DNA of 21,001 nucleotides from Brachionus koreanus. Taxonomy: Eukaryota; Rotifera; Eurotatoria; Ploima; Brachionidae. Of the stretch, positions 16,287 to 21,001 are shown piece by piece (position 1 is the first letter of the stretch; each line of letters starts with the position of its first letter). The translations under genes and the position numbers were made by a program. The notes beneath the pieces are model-generated. The model made no database searches. It was not told the origin of the DNA and worked only from the letters and a program-made list of their open reading frames with translations. The stretch covers positions 2,607,362 through 2,628,362 of the forward strand of contig PJRA01000005.1 in assembly GCA_016987375.1 (NCBI GenBank), read 5' to 3'.

Positions 16287-18031
16287 TTACGCATTTGACT
16301 CATTAGGATTTTGCAAAGGACTTGAACTATTTTGCGGACTATTTGGAATTCCGGTTGGAGTTTGTTCAATATTTTGAATGCTTGAACTAGATGAAGAATG
16401 GGTTAGTGATGGAGCAGATGAAATAGACGTATTTGATGGTGCATTTTTGTTGAGCAAATTTTGAAAAAAATTTTTCAAATTTGTGCTATCCGAACCAGCA
16501 TTACTTGGTCCTTTTAGCAAAGGTGGTTTTTGAGGTGTTTTGAAAACTTGTGAGTTCGGCAACGATGGTGATATTTCTTCTGACTTGACTGAGGGAGTGG
16601 CTGATTTACTAAGAAGTATCTGCAATTTGGCCAAAAATTCTTGGTCTTCGGCTGCAAAAATTGTCTCGATTTCTCTTGGCAATGATTTTCGTATCATTGG
16701 TCTTGGTATTATTTCATTGTATTCACTGTCCGATTTTATGGTCGTACTATTTTCCAATAATATATTTATCTTTCCCTCATTATCCCAACCAGAAGGACTT
16801 TTTTTTTAAATTTAATTTCAGTTTAATTTTTAAGAAGTACATAAATTACATAAAAATTAGTTCTCTGTCGACTACACTTGAAGGAGAATTGAATGGATAA
16901 TTGTAAAGCTTGTGAATTATGTATTTGTACAAGCGATCAAAAGTTTTCTTTTCTTTAACTGTTGTGTAAAACAAAGCTGCTCCATCTTAAAATTAAATAA
17001 ATGATAAATTTTATTATTTTAATTTCAACTAGTAATGAAGATTTTAGTATATTTTTTTTTTCTTTATTTTAAGATTTGAACTAAAGGCTCAGCTAATCTT
17101 CATTAAATTTATGAATAAAAAAAAAAATCTCACAGTCCAAACAAAACTTTCTTATGTGATATTGAATGAAATCAAAATGCTCGACTCTGTATTCCATATC
17201 TTTATCTAAAACTGACATATAGTCACTTTTGGTGACAATAACAACAACTGGTAAGCCCAAATTATTGTTTAAAATAGATGGATCTAAGGGTAATAGAGAG
17301 CTTTCGTCATTATCTATACTCTCATTAGGATCTTTTTTATCTGTTAAAGAAATTGAAGTGTTCAAATTAGGCGTCTTTTTGCCAAGTAGATTAGTATTCT
17401 CATCGGGATCTTGATACATTTGAAAAGCTAACCGTTGTTTTTTCAGGAATTCATTTCTCTTTGATTCAGGTATATTCAACTTTTTGACATGATCTGAGAG
17501 AATTTTGGACCACTTTTTCAACGATTCCATCATTTCCCATGGAGTGCTCATGCTGACCACAAACGCGACTATGCTATTCTCAAAATTAGATTCATTGAGA
17601 GCGTACTTAAGCAAATTGGTTGATGATGCGTCTCCGTCGGGTATCCAGACACCCAATTTTAGTATATCTTAAATAAAAAAAAAACATTTTATTTTTAATA
17701 TTTTTTTATTTGATTAAAACCGTCTCTGTCTTCATCTTTGATATCAATGTAATGATATTCGAGGCCTAGGCCCTTGCTAATGATGTCAACTCCTTTTAGA
17801 CGAGCAATTAATGTGCTACGACCGCTTTCGTTATCGCCAAGTATCAGCAAGTTTTTTGGTGGTGGAGTTTTTTTGGTCGAATTTTGAACATCTTGTAATA
17901 TTTGAGACCTAATTTGACTTGATTTTCAATTTGATTTTAAATGAATAGTTAGAAAGTTACCAAATGTTGGCAAATTGGTTACTATCCTCTGTTACTGTTG
18001 AAGTAATAGATATGTTGTCATTTACTGTCAT
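16287..18031 (-). CDS. DYNC1LI: cytoplasmic dynein 1 light intermediate chain (5 exons)
   Basis: Exons 18031-17961, 17908-17721, 17667-17134, 16985-16850 and 16797-16287 give 479 residues (human paralogues about 490-520); introns are 52, 53, 148 and 52 nt, all GT-AG, and every junction restores a conserved residue. The subunit sits on the dynein heavy chain and links the motor to cargo adaptors. Seen in order: IWSQIL (23-28); P-loop GDNESGRS (48-55); EYHYIDIKDEDRDD; GVWIPDGD; LPVVVIVTKSDY; HFDFIQYHIRKFCLDYGAAL; FIPSGWDN; a Ser/Pro-rich tail; and the adaptor-binding helix NFFQNLLNK (about 419-427), where the two Phe and two Leu known to contact BICD, Hook and Spindly adaptors are kept. The P-loop has Arg54 in place of the usual Lys. 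The family G-domain is structural in animals, so this may be tolerated. Extra open codons after exon 3 (to 17093) are intron read-through. Confidence 0.95.
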
Positions 18032-18845
18032 TTTAATTTTAATCAATATGTACTTTAAAATTTAATAAATAGATAATTTTATTTATTCCCGTTAAAATAT
18101 TTGAGCTTATAGGTAAAAATTTAGCTATAATTTTATTATGTTTTAATATCAAAAGCAAGATTTATTTAGAGAAAATAGAATAAATTAAGAAATTTCAAGA
18201 ATAATAGTCTCATTTGAAATATCATTATTAAGCTAACAATATTCTGAGATTTGATCATTGTCTTTCTAAGAAATGAGCTTTAGGTTTATTTGACTAAAAT
18301 GAGTCATATCAAAAATAACGATTTAAAATAGTAACAGAAAATGAATCATACATATATCTTTATAATATAGAAATTCTTGCATATAATTCCAGGTTTCTGA
18401 AGAGTTTTTTACTTTTTTTACTGTTCTTTTGTACTAAAATTCACAGAACCTAATTTCAGTTGACTAACAGGATGCTTCAAACTTTGGTATAAATAAATCC
18501 TGATTATCTAAAATTCAGTATCTATACGAATCTAAATCAAAATTTTTGTCATTTTATGAAAAAATTAACAGATTTAAAAGACTTTCAATATGATATCTCA
18601 ATTGATATGTTTAAATTTTTTTTTAAAATTTATTCTAAAAAATTTTGTCAAATGAAAATTTTGAAATTTTGGTACTGTTACGTCATTATTGGAAAAAATG
18701 CCTACCAGCAGTAATAGAAGTAACAAGTGAAATTTGTGTAGTGATAGGTGAAACTGTGCTTAAACTAAGAAGGGTTCAAGATTGATTTTAAAAAATTTAA
18801 TAATGCTGATATGAAACTATAAGAAGAGAGGGCTACTATGTAGAC
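18032..18845. other. intergenic, likely promoter side of the dynein gene
   Basis: No coding or RNA signal was recognised. The first few hundred bases should contain the promoter of the minus-strand dynein gene, but no specific element can be named in AT-rich DNA. Confidence 0.4.
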
Positions 18846-18920
18846 CAGACTTGTGCAAAAGTCAAAAAAAAAAAGTAATTTTAAAGTCTTTTCAAGTCAA
18901 GTCAGTGACTTTTTCCAAAT
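18846..18920 (+). repeat. solo hAT-like terminus
   Basis: CAGACTTGTGCAAAAGTC at 18846-18863 resembles a hAT terminal repeat (CAGNNNTGTGCAAGTC type). It is followed by a cluster of AAGTC/GACTT motifs to about 18920 (TCAAGTCAAGTCAGTGAC), as in hAT subterminal regions. No inverted partner was found in the rest of the window, so this may be a broken end, possibly split by the mariner copy to its right. Confidence 0.3.
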
Positions 18921-18959
18921 AAATATATCTTTTTTGAATTATTAATACTTTACTCAACC

Positions 18960-19467
18960 TAGGCCTTGATGGCCATTTTCGAAACATTGATTATTTAGAT
19001 AACTTTCTCTGGACTGAATGAACACATTATATCTATTTTCGAAATTATGATAACAGAAATAAATGTTTGGAATTCATCTCAACCAGCTCAGCCACTTGTG
19101 AAAAGAGGGCGCTTTAATAAAATTGTTAAACTTTATTCTAAACAATTAGAAAGAATTAATGCTTCACTTGAAGAAAAATATCCTTCTTTGCTCAACCGAA
19201 AGCTAGGTTTATTTCTTCAAGATAGCTCTAAACCTCATACAGCTAGAAGCTGGAAAGAATCGAACATTTTCCCTATCCATAATATCTTTTTCCTTCTGAT
19301 TATCATTTTTTTTCGCTTAATAGATTATTTTCTTTTCACTAATCAAGACCAAGATGAAGAAGAGTGTCGTTTGTTTTTTGTCTCCAAAAGTCATGGAAGG
19401 TAAAAGACTTATCGCTGATAGATGGCTAAAGATTATAGGGCATAATGGTTTATCTTTTGAAGATTAA
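18960..19467 (+). pseudogene. decayed mariner transposase
   Basis: Pieces of a mariner (DD34D) transposase appear in order across frames. FRNYDNRN (about 19037-19060) corresponds to the WIYYDNRNR segment, and VWNSSQPAQPLVKRGRF (19065-19115) follows. The codons for the WW-D/N-x-x-G segment are then missing, and LYSKQLERINASLEEKYPSL continues at once. LQDSSKPHTAR (about 19220) retains the second catalytic Asp, and PSDYHFFSL (19292-19318, another frame) retains the third. A C-terminal DEEECRLFFVSKS segment and then ADRWLKIIGHNG lead to a TAA at 19465. There are several frameshifts and at least two deletions, and no terminal repeats were identified, so the copy is old and inactive. Confidence 0.75.
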
Positions 19468-19822
19468 CTAATACTATTGCTTATACTATTGATTAACTAA
19501 TCCATTATAATAATTTTGGTCATTTTTTTTGCAAAAAGAAGATTTTAATCAAAATTTTGTTACTAATTTTTAACTTATCTATAAATTTTGTCGGATTTAG
19601 TAAATTTTAGTTTACTATATTTTATTATTACAATATTTGAAAACTATTTAGTTAATGATTAACTAAATAGTTTTCAAATATTGATAATCAAGATAAAAAA
19701 AAGTTCAATTAGACTAAATAAATTGAAATTTTAATTACAAATAATAGTTTTTAAATAGAATAAAACAAAATAATTAAGTTAGTCTGTTGATAGCTAAAAT
19801 ATTTAGTAAAAAAATAATCGGA
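19468..19822. other. AT-rich spacer containing a perfect palindrome
   Basis: No gene was recognised between the mariner remnant and the receptor gene's stop codon. The only clear structure is the inverted repeat at 19631-19683. The receptor gene's 3' untranslated region must lie in its right part. Confidence 0.5.
19631..19683. repeat. perfect inverted repeat, 25-bp arms, 3-base spacer
   Basis: The left arm (19631-19655) begins CAATATTTGAAAACT. The right arm (19659-19683) is its exact reverse complement across all 25 bases, around the spacer TGA. No mismatch in 25 pairs is unlikely by chance even in AT-rich DNA. It could be a recent foldback, the joined ends of a small element, or a transcribed hairpin. 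Confidence 0.95.
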
Positions 19823-20761
19823 TTATTTTTTCAGCAATTGAAAACATCTTCTTTTGACTATTTTTAACATTTCTGTTAGATTTTTTCGTAAAATTTTGTG
19901 TATCATTAGAAGAATAACTGATTGAAATATTTGTTGAAAAATTTCAAGCAGGTTCATTAAATTGTTCAGTAAACTAGAAACTTCAGTTTTGAAAATAATT
20001 TGAAAAATTGACAAAATTATTTTAATGATCAATAAAGATGAAAATAGTGAAAATAAAAAGAATTTGATTGTTGTCCTTAGAAATTTTTTCGACTTTTGTC
20101 TGAAGACAATCAAATAGATAATTAAGATATAAATAAAGTTAGTTGTAATCGGAACGAATAATTGAGCTATTTGAAAAAGCAAAGTTTTGAATTGACGTTG
20201 AATGTCAGTTTTCTTGCAAATTGAATTTTTTTCGTAAAAAATGAATCGACTATTCTGATCGAAATATTGAAGTAACCATAGAATAATATAAATTGTCACA
20301 AATGAAAATGCTACATAAATAAATAGAAATTCTCTATTTCGAGTTGAACGGAATATTAATTGAAAATACTTTTTTTGTCTTATCATTGATAGATGAAACA
20401 ATGAATAGAATAGAAAAATCATGTAATATACAAAATAGAAACTTATAAATGAATATACAGAAATACATGTATAATTTTTTTTCGAAATAAATCCTTTAGT
20501 TCCAAACAAAAAAATTACATAATTGAAGATTTTTATTAAAATTAAAAATGTTGTTAAAAAAATTAAAATCCATGCTTCGTTTACAACTAATTTTTTCTTA
20601 AAATTGATTATCAACAAGATAATTAATATGTCAACTAGTATGGTCGCAGTAGAAAATGAATATATTGTGATCAACCAGTCTTCTGGTTCTTTTAAATAAT
20701 CATAGTTAAATTCAAAATTTTTTTCATCACTGTAACTCATATTAGTAACAGACATTTTCAT
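19823..20761 (-). CDS. predicted seven-transmembrane GPCR-like receptor
   Basis: 312 residues in one exon from the ATG at 20761. A start 87 bases upstream would add a strongly AT-coded extension reading through a splice acceptor, so it was not used. Hydrophobic segments lie at about 30-53, 64-88, 98-126, 145-166, 194-220, 232-257 and 264-291. The short N-terminus carries an N-glycosylation sequon (Asn7-Met-Ser) and there is a basic C-tail. Rhodopsin-like hints: a Cys at the top of TM3 (Cys99) and one in the second outer loop (Cys182) able to form the usual disulfide, and an F-x-P followed by Tyr in TM5. TM3 ends in HLSMIRQKKY instead of DRY, and TM7 lacks NPxxY. It resembles fast-evolving invertebrate chemoreceptor or orphan peptide-receptor types; the ligand is unknown. 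Confidence 0.7.
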   Translation of the reverse strand: MKMSVTNMSYSDEKNFEFNYDYLKEPEDWLITIYSFSTATILVDILIILLIINFKKKLVVNEAWILIFLTTFLILIKIFNYVIFLFGTKGFISKKNYTCISVYSFISFYFVYYMIFLFYSLFHLSMIRQKKYFQLIFRSTRNREFLFIYVAFSFVTIYIILWLLQYFDQNSRFIFYEKNSICKKTDIQRQFKTLLFQIAQLFVPITTNFIYILIIYLIVFRQKSKKFLRTTIKFFLFSLFSSLLIIKIILSIFQIIFKTEVSSLLNNLMNLLEIFQQIFQSVILLMIHKILRKNLTEMLKIVKRRCFQLLKK

Positions 20762-20765
20762 TTGA

Positions 20766-20780
20766 CTGTAAAAAAATTTC
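20766..20780 (-). promoter_or_regulatory. strong 3' splice acceptor just before the receptor start
   Basis: On the minus strand a T-rich run ends in ACAG at 20766, followed by only four bases (TCAA) before ATG. This is either the end of a 5'-leader intron or a spliced-leader trans-splice acceptor. It supports the ATG at 20761 as the true start. Confidence 0.5.
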
Positions 20781-20848
20781 AGATAAAAACTAATTCTTGA
20801 AAAAAAATATTTAATTATAGATTTAAAATTAGTAAATTTTAAAAACAA

Positions 20849-21001
20849 TTATTTAATTTTTAATTAATGATTAAAGATTTTTTTAATATTTTAAAAAATT
20901 TCTTTTTTAAAAAAACGATTGACACGTTTCGAAGATGTAAAAATAGTTGATTTTTTAAAATTATAAATATTTTTAGAAAAAAAGAAAACAAAAATTAGTA
21001 T
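20849..21001. other. AT-rich sequence upstream of the receptor gene
   Basis: No feature was recognised up to the window end. It may hold the promoter or a leader exon of the receptor. Confidence 0.35.

Noticed and set aside
16540..16900. Open frames on the plus strand opposite dynein exons 4-5
   Set aside because: They are shadows of the minus-strand dynein coding sequence and cross its intron; no family resemblance.
17093..17133. In-frame extension of dynein exon 3 (tail after FCLDC)
   Set aside because: It starts exactly at a GT donor; splicing to 16985 restores the conserved LDYGAALFYT sequence, so the tail is intron read-through.

Overview
This window looks like a very AT-rich (by eye well above 70% A+T), gene-poor piece of an animal genome. 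The animal reading rests on a eukaryotic initiator tRNA-Met, a cytoplasmic dynein 1 light intermediate chain gene, genes split by very short introns (mostly 49-57 nt) and remnants of animal-type transposons (hAT, mariner, CR1/L2-like non-LTR). The base composition, tiny introns and gene content would suit a monogonont rotifer such as Brachionus. That species-level guess is an inference and I hold it loosely.

Layout. 1-6860 is a transposon graveyard. It holds two possible non-LTR 3' ends (1-110 and 250-617), a hAT-type MITE with matching 8-bp flanks (1705-2122), a foldback MITE (2493-2691), a 5'-truncated CR1/L2-like element on the minus strand with a tetranucleotide tail (2705-3590), a second decayed reverse-transcriptase C-terminus (4972-5130), and directly against it a hAT remnant with a BED zinc finger (5133-6226). 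6886-8802 carries two genes facing each other: a small CS/Hsp20-fold-like gene on the plus strand (4 exons) and an aerolysin/ETX-MTX2-like pore-forming-protein gene on the minus strand (4 exons). 8803-13015 is mostly empty AT-rich DNA with two hairpin-forming repeats. 13024-13095 is the initiator tRNA gene (minus), followed by an intronless alveolin-like cytoskeletal gene (13567-14292, plus). 16287-18031 is the five-exon dynein light intermediate chain gene (minus), convergent with the alveolin-like gene. 18846-19683 holds a hAT-like end, a decayed mariner transposase and a perfect 25-bp-arm palindrome. 19823-20761 (minus) encodes a predicted seven-transmembrane, GPCR-like receptor with a strong 3' splice acceptor just upstream of its start.

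The genes do not form one pathway. Dynein light intermediate chain and the initiator tRNA are housekeeping. The alveolin-like and CS-fold proteins are probably structural or co-chaperone-like, the receptor probably sensory or peptide-responsive, and the aerolysin-like protein possibly defensive. Gene models were built by reading splice sites by eye; every multi-exon model closes in frame (480, 300 and 121 codons including the stop). No obvious new multi-gene system is present. The oddest items are the arginine in the dynein light intermediate chain P-loop, the apparently leaderless aerolysin-like protein, the alveolin-like gene in an animal-looking locus, and the nested transposon layers.
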